64,000 nt of DNA, from the NCBI GenBank assembly GCA_009760855.2, contig WPIO01000047.1, positions 430,001 through 494,000 of the forward strand, read 5' to 3'. A program made the position numbers and the translations under genes. Source of the stretch: Cristatella mucedo (Eukaryota > Bryozoa > Phylactolaemata > Cristatellidae). Below, in pieces: positions 35,941-62,299 of the stretch. The first letter of the stretch is position 1. Each line of letters starts with the position of its first letter. The notes beneath the pieces are model-generated. The model ran no database searches. It was not told where the DNA came from and saw only the letters and a list, made by a program, of their open reading frames with translations.

Positions 35941-36545
35941 AAGCTATTATGCCGCTACAGCGGACAATGAATATGGCTGCAAGGCTAGTCTTCAAGTCCC
36001 AGCGGTTTGAGCACGTGTCTCCTTTGCTGAAAGAGCTACGATGGTTGCAGGTTGAGCAAAGGATACAGAGCAAAGTTCTTATGCTGATCCACAAGGCCCG
36101 CCACGGCTTGGCTCCTTCGTACCTAGCTGAACTGCTGCACCAGTTTCAGCCTGTTCGCGCCCTCAGGTCCTGTGTGGACAATAAATTAGCTGTCCCATTC
36201 CTCCGCTTAAAGACAGTTGACGACAGAAGCTTTAGCTCTGCAGGTCCTAGACTGTAGAACTAGCTTCTACAATTCTTACGCAATGACAACTACTCTCCAA
36301 CTGCCGACTATGGCACATCTTTTTCAGCGGTCCTGAGCTGCTACTTCTATGCTACTCACTACCTCAACTGCTTTCCTGACTCTGCTATGCTTCCCACTTT
36401 CTCTTTGTTGCGTGAGACGAAGTCTGTTGGCTACCGAATGCGTACCGAAAGCCACTTAGGCTGTGAGTGTGCTATACAAAACTCTCCTGCGTAACACCCA
36501 CATGGTCTTTATGACTTTGTGGAGTTACAGACGGAGATACATTAC
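35870..36545 (+). mobile_element. LINE family B C-terminal fragment
   Basis: An open + frame of 127 codons reads LVLSRLDYCNSLLAGLPKKA, MNMAARLVFKSQRFEHVSPL, QRIQSKVLMLIHKARHGLAP, and DNKLAVPFLRLKTVDDRSFS. It then continues to the family B end (LHE/RETKSVGYR). It abuts the - copy before it head to head. Confidence 0.85.
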
Positions 36546-37200
36546 ATTATAAGTTTCAATGTAAGAGTTCAGCTGGTCTGCTACAGCTTGTTCCAGTGTC
36601 TTTGATAGGAACGGTAGAAGGGGCACTGGGCGAAAAGCTGAGTCAGTTCTATGGTCCAGTGTTGCTTTCTTAATCGGTGGCCCAACTATAACCCTTTTGA
36701 AAGGGGCAGGGTCGTGACCTGAAGCTAAGGACATATTTATCATTCTAGCTATGCATGGCAGCATTAGATCTATGCCTCGTAGAAATAGGGTAGTAGGTAC
36801 TCTGCCTCCTGCTGATGTGATTGCCAGGCACAATCTAGGCTTTCACTTCTATGCGGATGACAATCAGTTGTACCTTTGCTTTGATCCCTCCCAGCCTTCG
36901 AGCACCTCAAATTCTCTAAACTCACTAGCTGCATGCATTGATGACATCAGCACATGGATGGCAGCAAGCTTTCTAAAACTTAACGATGATAAAACTAACT
37001 TACTAGTTATGGGCAAACCCAGTGTGATCCAGAGATTGGAAGGCTGACTCTCAAAATTGGCTCTGCCAGCATATCTCCAGTTGAATCAGCTCGAAATCTA
37101 GGTGTCATATTCCAAAGCGACTTCTCGTTAGACGACCACATCAGCTCCACAGTCAAATCTGCCTATTTTCAGCTTCATAACATAGCAAATGTCAGTAGTA
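36535..37200. mobile_element. LINE family A copy with inverted 5' part
   Basis: 36540-36785 is on the - strand and encodes MINMSLASGHDPAPFKRVIV, FRPVPLLPFLSKTLEQAVAD (start of RT). From 36790 the + strand takes over with [20 protein letters not shown] and TWMAASFLKLNDDKTNLLVM (middle of RT). YADD is intact in the + part. Confidence 0.8.
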
Positions 37201-37575
37201 ATCAGGTACGCGAATGTGTTTTCTTGAGGAAAATGCTACGTGTTGAAGCGTCCTCCTTTGATTGTATTTTGGTCTGCAAGCTCGAAGATAGCAGTTTGGT
37301 TTGAGACTTCTTGAAACTTCCAAAGAGGGATGACACAGAACCTCGAGATTTTTGTTCACAATGCTACGATAGCGCTGCTGCGATAGCTTAACTCAGAGGT
37401 GGTGTCCAGCAAGGATTCAGTGCAGAAAAAGATCTGGGATGTGTGAACAAATTGTACCCTCAACTTTGAGGGAGTACATGCAGATAACCCGGCGATCAGT
37501 TTTATTTTGTTTTTTATCTCTCTGCATATATGTTTTTTCTCGCTCAGCATAGGACTTTTTCCATTTCATACGTAG

Positions 37576-37623
37576 TGGTCAGTAACTATATATATATATA
37601 TATATATATATAGTTACTGACCA
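37576..37623. repeat. Perfect 48-bp palindrome
   Basis: TGGTCAGTAACTA followed by a TA run and TAGTTACTGACCA. Each arm is 24 bases with no mismatch or spacer, so it can extrude as a cruciform or fold in RNA. Confidence 0.95.
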
Positions 37624-37839
37624 GGTCAGGTGCTAACCGGAAAGCGGTTGAGGATAGTTGATTGTAGACATAAACTTTTTTCGAATGTGCATCTGTGATT
37701 CGACAATATTTTTTATAGAAGCTAGACCTAGCCTTTACGAGGATGGATTGGTACAATCTACAGTAGTCATCGAATGCCTTTCGATGAACAGTCAGTCCTG
37801 ATCTTTTGTGTTTTTTTCAAGCTTGCACTTAGTAGTCCT

Positions 37840-38160
37840 AAGCTAGTTTAATGTCTTTGGTAAACCACGGGCCATCCGGGCGGGCCCACACCGCATGCTG
37901 TCAGAGGTGCAAGCTCGTCGACCATGTCGGCCAGTGTCGTTTTGTAGCTACCTTCTACCAATGATGACAAGTCGGAAGGGGATGAGCAGCAGGTGCGAAG
38001 AATAGATATTCTCGCACAGACAGCACCGATGTCGAGCGTCTTGAGGTTATATGATTCCCAGATGACCTTCGATGCGGAGAAGGACGCACGCTGTAGACTG
38101 AATAGGATCCGCATGTAGACAGATAAGCAGAATTTAGTAATAACAGGTGATGTTAGTGCA
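37840..38160 (-). mobile_element. LINE fragment (endonuclease-RT linker), minus orientation
   Basis: The - frame gives ASKVIWESYNLKTLDIGAVC and LVEGSYKTTLADMVDELAPL, which match the + copy at 26860-27000 and the general CR1-type YNxxLxxIVDxHAPL motif. Confidence 0.7.
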
Positions 38161-38849
38161 GTTTGTTCGCACGGCAGAGAGCCAGCCGATGCCCAACACC
38201 GACAGTTTATTACCAACGCACGGAGCCGAAGAGCGAACGGCTCCCTTCGGCCCCTACTCTCGCTCGACTCCACCTTCCACTCTTCCAGTCCCCTGGTTGA
38301 CCCCGATGATTCATCGAGGACCACAACTATGCAGCGGCCGACCCTGATGGTGAATCCATCATCTGGCCACCAGCTGGTTACCGGCCTGTGTCCATGCCAC
38401 ATCACAGGCGGACCACGGCAGTGCACCGGCCCCTCTCGGTGGTGCTTCTAACAGCTCACCAGTGGCTTATCAGAGGAGCGTGCATAAAATACATAAATAC
38501 ATACGTACAAACGAACTACAGATAGCATAGAGTTGTCGGAGGAAATTGGGTCGAATGTATGAACCATGATCTAAGGAGATCATGTGAATGAGCCACAAAA
38601 GAAAATGTCAGTCAGTGCACAAAATTCGGTGCAAAAGGCATAATATGTCATCAAAATGAATGATAAAAGCAAGAACCACAACGAGCAAGAAACAATTTTT
38701 TGCACACAGGATCAAAATGACATAGGAGAACTCTGACATATAGATTTGCTACCTGGGCAGTGATGTTGACTAGCACCACAATTGGTAGCTTTTTGTTGGA
38801 AACAAAACTCAAAACGAGAGATTCGAAAGACTGCTTTTAAAGACTGCTT

Positions 38850-39970
38850 CGACTGAATGCTTGCCTTGCAGACATTCTATCCCAAATGTCGGCAAATTTC
38901 CTTTAAATTTAACAACGATAAAACGGAACTGCTACTCTTAGGACACCCCAAGTCTTTCGCTAGACCAGAAGACTGCTCTTCTAATAGGTGGTTCTGGTGT
39001 GAGACCGTCACCGTGTGCTCGGAATTTTGGTTTCGCCTTTGACAGCAGCCCAAGTTTTGAAAGTTTCATTTAGAAGAATGCCTCCATAGCTAGCCATCAC
39101 GTCCGATCCAAATGCAATTTTAAAAACCGTCTGGGACGGTTGCCTTCAAACAATTACTAAATAATGAACTAGCTCCTTGATTCTACCTAGACTGTACTAT
39201 CGCAATTCCATTCAGCTAAGCTAATGAAAAAGCCATTAGGCCACTGCAGCTGAAAAGGAAAATTGCTACAAGGCTAGTTAAAAAATCTCGAGGTTTAGCC
39301 GTGTATCTCTTTTGCTGTAGGGAGTTTCGATGGCTTCCAGTTGGTCAGCGGATACAGGGTAAATATCTTACGCTGACCCGCAAGGGCCGCCACGGCTTGA
39401 CTACTTAATACCTGAGGCTGGACTGCTGCACCAGTTTCAGCACCCTCGTGCCCTCAGGTCTTCTACGGACAATGAAGCTGTTCCATTCCTGCGCTTAAGA
39501 CTGTTAGCGACAGAATATAATACAAAATGGGTAGATAAATAATAGATAGGTAAATAATAATAATAATACTAGATACATAATAGATTTAAATCCTTTGGAG
39601 ACCGTGCCTTTAGTTCGTATGCCCCATAGCCTAGAACTCACTCCCGACCTGCGTCACGACATCTCCTGACTTGACCACATTTTAAAAGAAACTAAAAACG
39701 TATATATTTATGACAGCATTCGATGGGTCACCTTGATTCGTCCTTTATGTGCTTATGCGCGCTGACGTAATTGCATGCTGCCACTAACCGCGCTTGCATG
39801 CTAACCCTGTGCAAGTCACCCCTGACGATGTTATTCTTGTTGTTTATTCAGCATACTACCAGTAATCATTCGATCGTACTTCCTTTGCAGCAAATGTAAA
39901 GTGCAAATGTAAAGAGAAAGATTGAGCTCTCTGAGGGGGCTACATCAAGTGTATCATTATTATTATTATG
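38850..39970 (+). mobile_element. LINE fragments: C-terminal ORF2 and 3' tail
   Basis: At 38880-39000: FNNDKTELLLLGHPKSFARP. At 39340-39500: degraded family B end. At 39595-39970: the family A end (GDRAFSSYAP, FKRN) and the tail GCAAATGTAAAGTGCAAATG with CTCTCTGAGGGGGCTACATC and (TTA)n. At least two copies are mixed. Confidence 0.7.
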
Positions 39971-39971
39971 G

Positions 39972-40130
39972 GGACGAAAACACTTGCCGTCAGTCGAGAA
40001 TGGTATATGATAGCTCTTAAGCGTGCGCGGACTTGCAAAGTTTTCTTGGATACATACAATTTTCATTTTTTTGCGTGACCTTGGCCGAGCTCGTATTTCC
40101 AAATTTTCGTAAGTCGAGCCGTCGTAAGTC
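39972..40130. mobile_element. Fragment of a TAAGTCGAG-type MITE
   Basis: The stretch ends TTTTTTTGCGTGACCTTGG, CCGAGCTCGTATTTCC, TTTTCGTAAGTCGAGCC, GTCGTAAGTC. I recognise this as the right half of a short DNA transposon repeat seen in many animal genomes with CGTAAGTCGAG ends; the exact family name is not certain. Confidence 0.5.
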
Positions 40131-40765
40131 AGTCGTCCCTCGTTTGTCGCGGCTAATCAGTTAGTTCTAGACTCTATCGCGATAAGTGAGTTTCCGCGAA
40201 GTAGGATTCTTTATTTATAAATCGAAAATTTTCGTAGTTAGAGTAGAAAACGCGTTCACGATTCTGCAAATGTGGTTTTAACCCTATTAGAGCCCTCTGG
40301 ACATGGAATAACACCCTTTAGTCACCATTACACTCGTATTGCCCAATATATTGGAGAAAATAAGCGTGTATGAGAGAAACAAACGTGCGTGAGGCTGAGG
40401 CAATCAGTGGCCAGGATAGGAAAAGGATAAGATTGCCAAGCGGTGAACAGCAAGCTCTGATTGACTTGGTTTCGCCGCATCCGATTTTTTTGAATAAGTT
40501 CTTGCCGACACACAGGTAGTGGTCGGGCGGCTGCAGGCGTAGAAGGATTTGCAGGGCAGGGAGAGCTCGAATACAATAGGCCTACAGTCCATACGTACAG
40601 CAATTTTAATTTTAATTGTAAAACAGGGGTGTATTATAGACTTAGAAAACGGAGCGTGCGCTGAATCATTTTCACTACGGATAAACTCTTCAATCAATAT
40701 ATTTGAAAAGACCGCGATAGAGTGATGCCGCGAAAGTCGAATCGTGAAGTGGCGAGGGACGATTT
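40130..40765. mobile_element. hAT-like MITE with CAGTCGTCCCTCG ends
   Basis: The left end CAGTCGTCCCTCGTTTGTCG is mirrored by GTGGCGAGGGACGATTT at the right. The interior keeps AAGTGAGTTTCCGCGAAGTA, TTTATAAATCGAAAATTTTC, AGAGCCCTCTGGACATGG and ACACTCGTATTGCCCAATAT. These match, in order, a widespread repeat that I remember from fish and other animals. No transposase frame is left in the 636 bp. Target duplications are not clear. Confidence 0.6.
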
Positions 40766-40880
40766 AATATACATACATGTATATATATACATACATGTAT
40801 ATATACATACACGTATATATACATGTATGTATATATACATACATGTATATATACATACATGTATATATATATATACACAC
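40766..40880. repeat. Palindromic (TACATGTATATA)n repeat
   Basis: About eight imperfect units of TACATACATGTATATA; every unit contains the palindrome TACATGTA. It directly follows the MITE end. Confidence 0.9.
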
Positions 40881-41953
40881 ACACATGATGCATACGTGCA
40901 CACACCTTAACTTTGTTTTGGAAGGCACGAATGAGTGTCCACTGACCCAGCCGGTGCTCACGCGAGGTTATGATTCACTCCGGCAGGTTTCCAGCGGGCC
41001 AATCAGCTGTTCGAAGACGAAGCGCCGGCAGCAGGCTATTCGTCTATTCAGTCGACAGCAAAGGGAGACTGCTGCTGGATTACCATGGCCACCCATTGAA
41101 CAACGGTTGAGCTTGTGGTCTTGTTAAGGTCTAGCATTTTCACAACGAGCTGGCAACGAACCCAGGTTTGTATAGGGACAGATCCACGTCAGCCCTCAAC
41201 GACTACCTGATTGTTCGCTCGCTCCGCTCCCCACCCCTTATCGTCGGTCCACTGGTGCATGCGCCGGTCATTGTGCTAAAGCGCTTGCTGTATTTCTCAG
41301 CCACTGACCATTGAATGGTCTGCCTCTTGACAGCACTAGGATCTCACGGCGTCCAGGCTGCCACTGGCTCTTCCTGCTGCTATGCCGCCCGCACCGAGGA
41401 GTCAACGTTAGCAGTCGCCTTCAATGAGCACGGCTCACAGCAGCCAGTCCGAAATATTTTTCAGCCCTGGTGCCGATGGGTGACAGGTGGAGGCACTGTG
41501 AATTTAAGAACTACATAAATAAATTTATGAGAGGATTGACAGCGATAGCTCATCGATGCCAAAAAAAACGGTGAGAGAATAAGCGGCACACCAGCAGCAG
41601 GAGCGACCCCTGGCGGCCGTCCTAGTCGCAGGGCAACGACAGGTGCCTCGACGGGAGATGCGACGATGCTCGGAGCGAAAGCTAACTAGCAGCAGCGCCG
41701 GCACGGCACCGCTGTCAGATACCGACGACTGTTGTCCGCGTTCTGGCACTTTTGCTATATGCTCGAGCGAGAATGATGCCCGGTCGACAAGCAGCTTCGA
41801 CCGCAATGGTTCATGAGGTCATTGTTAAATGCTCGGGTCCTCTTGGACCGTGAGAGGGGGGACGCGAGCGAGCGAGCAGCAGCAGCGCGGCGGCCAGATC
41901 CGCATTCCTCAGCGACCGCCTGCTTCCTCATCCGCAGGAGATGACAGCGGCAT
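40881..41953 (-). other. 3' flank and probable 3' UTR of FOG
   Basis: No exon or repeat is visible. On the - strand a CATAAA (41529-41524) lies about 430 bases after the FOG stop, and an AATAAA (40215-40210) lies further away inside the MITE. Either could end the transcript. Confidence 0.45.
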
Positions 41954-56711
<14,758 letters not shown>

Positions 56712-57100
56712 GACCAGAGGTCCGGAATGGATTGACTGATACTCGATTAATTAACGCCGGAGTAAAAAGATTAGGCATCGCGCGCTATCTAATCTCGACG
56801 GCCGCATCGCCTCGCTTTGGACATAAACACGGCCACGTGCGCCGTAGACCGATCCGTAAGGTGGCGCTACTGAGCGGCTCGTGCGGGCGGGGCGTTCTGT
56901 CACTCCCCCTGGCAGCCATGGCTGAACGACCGACCCAACGGCCCTCCTCTAACTGCCGCCCGGCGGCGGACCGGCGGTTGGCGCTCAGCAGTTGCTGTCG
57001 GCTGCCGACTTCGCACGCGGACGACGCTAGCCGAACATTTTAACTACCGGCGCTCGGGCCGCTTACCCGCGCCAGTCGGCTGAGAGGCCGATTAGTCGGA

Positions 57101-57288
<188 letters not shown>

Positions 57289-57986
57289 GGGTAGTTTAAT
57301 TAATGCCAACAGGCGGATAAAGTCGGCAATAGTCTTTTGAGGCCTCCCTTCCTTCTTCCCTTCCTCGCGTGCGATAGTGAGCAAAGGCATGGCCGTATGA
57401 AGTGAGGGTTAGCCAAAGGTCAACGTCAACGTTTTCCTACAAAGTATGCTTGGCGAACGTCTTTGGGCGCTCTAGAAAAAAAACAGTAGTTTAACTTTAA
57501 AAAAATCGCGGACAGCCATTGGCTCTGTGCCGAAGACATGCCGTCGAAGCCTCAGTCGTCGCAGTCAATGGAGATGATGATTATTATATGCCGACGACAC
57601 CTCGTGCTGCTTGCCTCTTTAGATCTGCCTAAACAGAATGTACACCTTCTCCAACTCGGAAAGTAAGCGTGCTCTCTTAAGCAAAAAGGATAACCCCCTC
57701 TGGGTGCCGACGCCGAGTTCGCGCCGCCGCGAGTGCTGGAGTCGTTAATAGACAAATCTAAGAAAAAATGGCAGTTTCTCTTAGCAGAAACAACTCGAAT
57801 CGGTCGACCGGCCTGACGAAACCGCTCTTTAGTCAACCTATGTAATTTCGAATTTGTGTACGCCGCGATGCGAGCGAGTCCGTACGAGAAGCTTAAGTCG
57901 CCGACGCGACGCTTACGCTGTGCCCTTTGCCGTACATAGTACTACTGCGATTGCTCAGCTACGAGGGTCGCGTAAAACAAATCAGG

Positions 57987-58068
57987 GGGCGCTGGAGGCG
58001 GCGGCAGGGGGCGCTGGAGGCGGCGGCAGGGGGCGCTGGAGGCGGCGGCAGGGGGCGCTGGAGGAGCT
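57987..58068 (+). repeat. 22-bp GC minisatellite, about 3.7 copies
   Basis: Unit GGGCGCTGGAGGCGGCGGCA plus GG, starting at 57987, 58009, 58031 and 58053 (partial), nearly perfect. Confidence 0.9.
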
Positions 58069-59310
58069 GGCTCGTCTCGACTCGCCGTGGCAGCGCAGAG
58101 CGCTGTCAGTCGCAGCGACGACCGGCCGCCCTGAGAAGAAGGAAGAAGGAAGAAGGAAGAGGAAGAAGAAGAAGAGCTTCCCGTATCCGACGGGCGCTCG
58201 ACGCGGCGGCGGCGGCGGGCGTGTCTCTACGCCCGCCGCTTGCTGCCGTCGCCGCGACGCCGGCTCGCGGCGCCGGAGCGGTCGCGTTCTCTCTTCGCGA
58301 CGAAGCAGTTTCGTTGCTCGGTATTCGTTCTGGCGCGCGTCTCTCCGACTCCGCACACTCGATCCTAGCTCTGCGCTAGCCAAGCTCGCGAGTCCCCTCG
58401 CGGGAAAGGATGCGACGGCGGCGGCGGCGGCTAGCAGGCGTCGAGTCGAGTGAGGGGCCCCGAAGGGTGAATGGAAAAGCGGCAGTGCCCGGCTCGCGAG
58501 CGCCCGTCGCTGCGGCGGCCGCACGCCTCGCTCGCCGCCGCCGGCGTCCGTTGGAGGCGGGAGTGGGCCGAAACCGCTGCGGAAACCGCTCGTTGCCGCC
58601 GTCGTTGCGGCCGTCATCGGATGCTGGCCTCTGCCGACCCCAAGAAAGACGGGGGCAACCGTCGCCCTCGGACGCGCGAAGACTCTGGCGCACAGAGTCC
58701 CGATGCCCGATAGCTGGAGCGTCGCTCCTTGGCGGCGCTGCAGAGCTGGCGACGCGAGCTCCGAGAAGCCCTCGAGCTTCCGGTGCTTTGCGATGAGGGG
58801 AACGAATGAAAATCTGGAATCAATAGACTCGGAAGGCTCGCTCGAGCGCTCCGTCTCTGGCCGACTGGCGAATGAGACGGAGCGACGGACGAGCAGGAGC
58901 GCGAACGACGAGCAGCAGAGGGCGCCACTGCCAGCCAGCGGACGCCAAGCCGAGACGGCCAGCCACCGTCCGGCGTCCGCCATTTTGGGAGCTGCCATTC
59001 GCCGCCGAGGGCGGTGGTGAAAACGAGGCTAACGTCGCCGCTGAGATCGAGGTCCGGGGGGGCTGGTGACTGTGTAATCGCTTCGCTGGCTCAGTTTAGT
59101 CCTCGAGGTCAAACTGCGGCGGCGAGCCGAAAGCGCGACACACGAGGGCGAGTTGCCGCCGCGGACAAATGCCAACAGGTTGCCGCCGCTTTCGCGACTT
59201 GCCAAATTAAAAACAAGCCCGCGCTTCGTTAGAGGCTCAATTAAAGCCTTGAGCTTCGCTCCGCGAGCTATTTGCAGCGGAAACGGGCGCAGAGCTAGAG
59301 TGGGTCGCCT

Positions 59311-59317
59311 ACACACA

Positions 59318-59405
<88 letters not shown>

Positions 59406-59425
59406 TACACACACACACAGACGCA
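59311..59425 (+). repeat. (CA)n microsatellite
   Basis: Pure CA run of about 90 bases, followed by CACG/CACT variants up to about 59460. Confidence 0.95.
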
Positions 59426-59874
59426 CGCACGCACACACGCACTCACACACACACGCATACACACTCTCTCTCCTCTCTCTAAGCCTCTGCACTGCACCGG
59501 CATTTCATGGCGGCGCATAGCGTGAGCAACTGGATAGCGAGCCGACCAACGATGCGAGCCGAATCGCATCGGTCGCGCCGCGCTCCAGACACCCGAGTGG
59601 ACACACGAAAATGCAGCTCGACCACGTGCCACCAAACGCACAAAGCATCGACGCCTATCGAGAAGACCTTCATTTCGATCGCCGCCGTTTCCGGTAGCTC
59701 TTCGGTGGGCGCTTTGCATTGCCAGGCAACAATGCTGCTACGAGCGGACTAACCGTCTCAGCAAAGCTGCTGCAGCAAGACGCGCGAGCATCGCTCTACT
59801 ACCCCTTCCTAAATATACTGCCCCGCAGGATGTGACTATTTGCTCATAGGATGACGAACTTCGACGCGAATATA

Positions 59875-60300
59875 ACAATAGTAATAATGCATTTTTATAA
59901 TAATAAGAATAATAATGCACTTGATAAAGCGCCCTCAGAGAACTCAATCTCTATCTAAGCGTTTTACATTTGCTGCAAAGGAAGCACGATAGAATGATTA
60001 GTGATATCATGCTCAATAAACAAAATGAATAACATGATTAGGGGTGACATGCACAGGGTCAGCATGCAAATGTGGTTAGTGGCAGCATGCACAGTGTCAG
60101 CACGCATAACCACATTAAGGACAAATCAGAGGGACCCAGTAAATGCTGTCCTAAATAGGTGTGTTTTTAAGTTCTTTTTTAATGTGGTCAAGTCAGGGCA
60201 TGTTCTGACGCAAGTCGGGAGGGAGTTCCAGGCTTTGGAAGCATACGAACTAAATGCACGGTCTCCAAAGGATTTAAGGTTTATAGCGCCCTCGGAGAGC
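59875..60300 (-). mobile_element. LINE family A 3' part, minus orientation
   Basis: (AAT)n, GCACTTGATAAAGCGCCCTC, GCGTTTTACATTTGCTGCAA, then the reversed 3' UTR with GTCAGCACGCATAACCACAT. The reversed ORF end reads, on the - strand, ASKAWNSLPT and DLTTLKKNLKTHLF. This is the best-preserved 3' end of the family on the - strand. Confidence 0.85.
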
Positions 60301-60529
60301 TAGAATTCCGTCCAGGCACTTTGCGTGTGCCTGCATTAAAGAAAACAAACGCTAGCGATCTGAATTATCCAGATTATGTCTTATTATTATGTCGAGATAT
60401 CATTCCCGGCTCGCGAACTATAGGATTAGGAACTAGTTGTCGCAATCTACGGTTAGGTGACATAAAAGGCCTAGCTTATGATGCAGCTGACTGTCAGTTG
60501 TGCTCTGAGCGTCGGGCTCGTCCGCTGTG

Positions 60530-60625
60530 GTTTAATAATAATATTAATGATAATAATAATAATAATACACTTGATAGAGCGGAGAACTCAATCTCTTTCT
60601 GGACACTTTACATTTGCTTTGGGCT
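60530..60625 (-). mobile_element. LINE family A 3' tail, minus orientation
   Basis: (AAT)n, ACACTTGATAGAGCGGAGAA, CTCAATCTC, ACTTTACATTTGCT. Confidence 0.7.
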
Positions 60626-62295
60626 TTAGGAGACTTGTACGCTTCGGCTGGAGCTGCGCACTCGTCCATTTGCCTTGCTCGCTGTATTGAAATAGATCGC
60701 TCTACGGCACGGAAGACGTGGACCTGTTGTATTAAGGTATACGTGCAATTCATTGCTACGGCGTTCCACGGCCGCTCGCTTACCGCCACGAATTGGCGCC
60801 GGAGCCGAGACTCGTTAGTCGCGCTTCGCGGTGCCAGCTTCGCCGGTCACGCGTCGGCGTCGTTACGTTAGCGCCGAGTTAGCGGGCTACAGACTTCAGT
60901 GCAGACGCCGCTCCGGCACCTAGTTTCGGGCAGTAGGCTAATGGCTCGCGGCGGCGGCGGCGGCGGCGCCGCAGAGGCTCTCGCCGTCCGAAGCGTGAGT
61001 CAGATGGCGCAGCGGGCAGTAGCAGATAGAGCAGGCGACCGACCGACGGAGGGCGTCGCGGACGCAACAAGTTGACAGATACGCGGTCCGACCCGCTCCG
61101 CTACCAGCACGCGGCTACATCAGCCCAACGGAATGGCGAGCGAGCGTTCCGTCGCAGCGAGTCGCGGCGACCGGAGCCGCGATCGCGACCGGCTCCGGCG
61201 CGCAGCGGTCGCGTCGGCTAATTAATGCTCGCGATTTCTGCGCGACGCGAGAGCGGCGGCCGAATCTCAGAAGCGGAGACCTGCGGCAGCATCCACCAGT
61301 CTCTTTCTAGGCGCTGCAATATCAATCGATGCTCTCGATTCTCTGCGCTAGTCTGGAGCACGAATCGCGCGCGAGGCACCGACGGCGAGCTGAAATAATT
61401 GTCCTAAGCCCAAGGCCACAAACCCACCTTGTAGCCAGCTGCGATTGGAAAGTACAGCAAACGGAAGCTGATTTCTGCAGCGCTGCGGCGCGACGGCGGC
61501 ACCTACTGCGTCTCGCAGCGACCGTATTTCGCGGGAACGCAGCTCGACGGTCGCAGCCGAATAATAAAACCGAGTCGTCGCATTTCGCTAAATAGTGTGC
61601 GCACGTATTGCGAACCAGTTCCAGCCGAGTGGGGCGCGGCGAAGTTGAAGCAAGTAAGTTAAACGGAACTGCCTCAGCAGATCTTAGTTGCTTAAAGGTG
61701 CTTTAGGCGTGCGTATCGCCCCAATTCTCTACCCTGGGCCCTGGCATGGTCGGCAAGCCACATTTGGCATGCAGCTGTGAGAAAATACAGGTCAATACAA
61801 TGATGTTATGACATCTGATCAGTGATGAGCCTTCGTGCGTTGTAAAAGTTCCCGATTGGAATCGCAAAAGCTTGCAAGTGGGCGTGTAGTCAGACCTTTC
61901 CTAATCGCGCAGCGTTGCACGGGGCGGGATATTTTTATGTGCCATATCTATGGCTCGACTGAGAGGGTTGCTTGCATAACCCTTCAAAGCGGCTAATCTG
62001 TGCACGTAAACTGCCTCGTGAAATCGAAGAAAGCTGGTTATACATGTAGGGCAGTCTACTCAAGTATATATAGTAGCATATAATATATATTTATAATATA
62101 ATATCTATTAATATAGTATATAAGATCATAGCCGAACGCTACAAGGGCGAGTAGAAGTTCTCTTGAAGTTTATCCACGCGTCTAGTCAGCAATATGACTA
62201 ATGTCGCAGGGCTGCATATTTTCGAATGTTTCCCTCTATTCCATTTCGTTTGTTAGCCGAGATTAAGAAAGCGACGCGTGCTTTCGCGGGTTTCT
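60626..62295. other. CG-rich then AT-rich stretch without supported gene
   Basis: 60780-61560 is rich in CG dinucleotides. A possible + strand first exon (60941-60994) is discussed as a finding only. 62060-62115 is a TATAATAT-rich run. I see no transposon text. Confidence 0.45.
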
Positions 62296-62299
62296 TTGA

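Noticed and set aside
57982-58998. A 338-codon - strand frame starting MAAPKMADAGRW
   Set aside because: The ATG belongs to a YY1-like promoter site, and the rest is Arg/Ala/Pro-rich translation of CG-rich DNA including a minisatellite. More likely 5' UTR or promoter.
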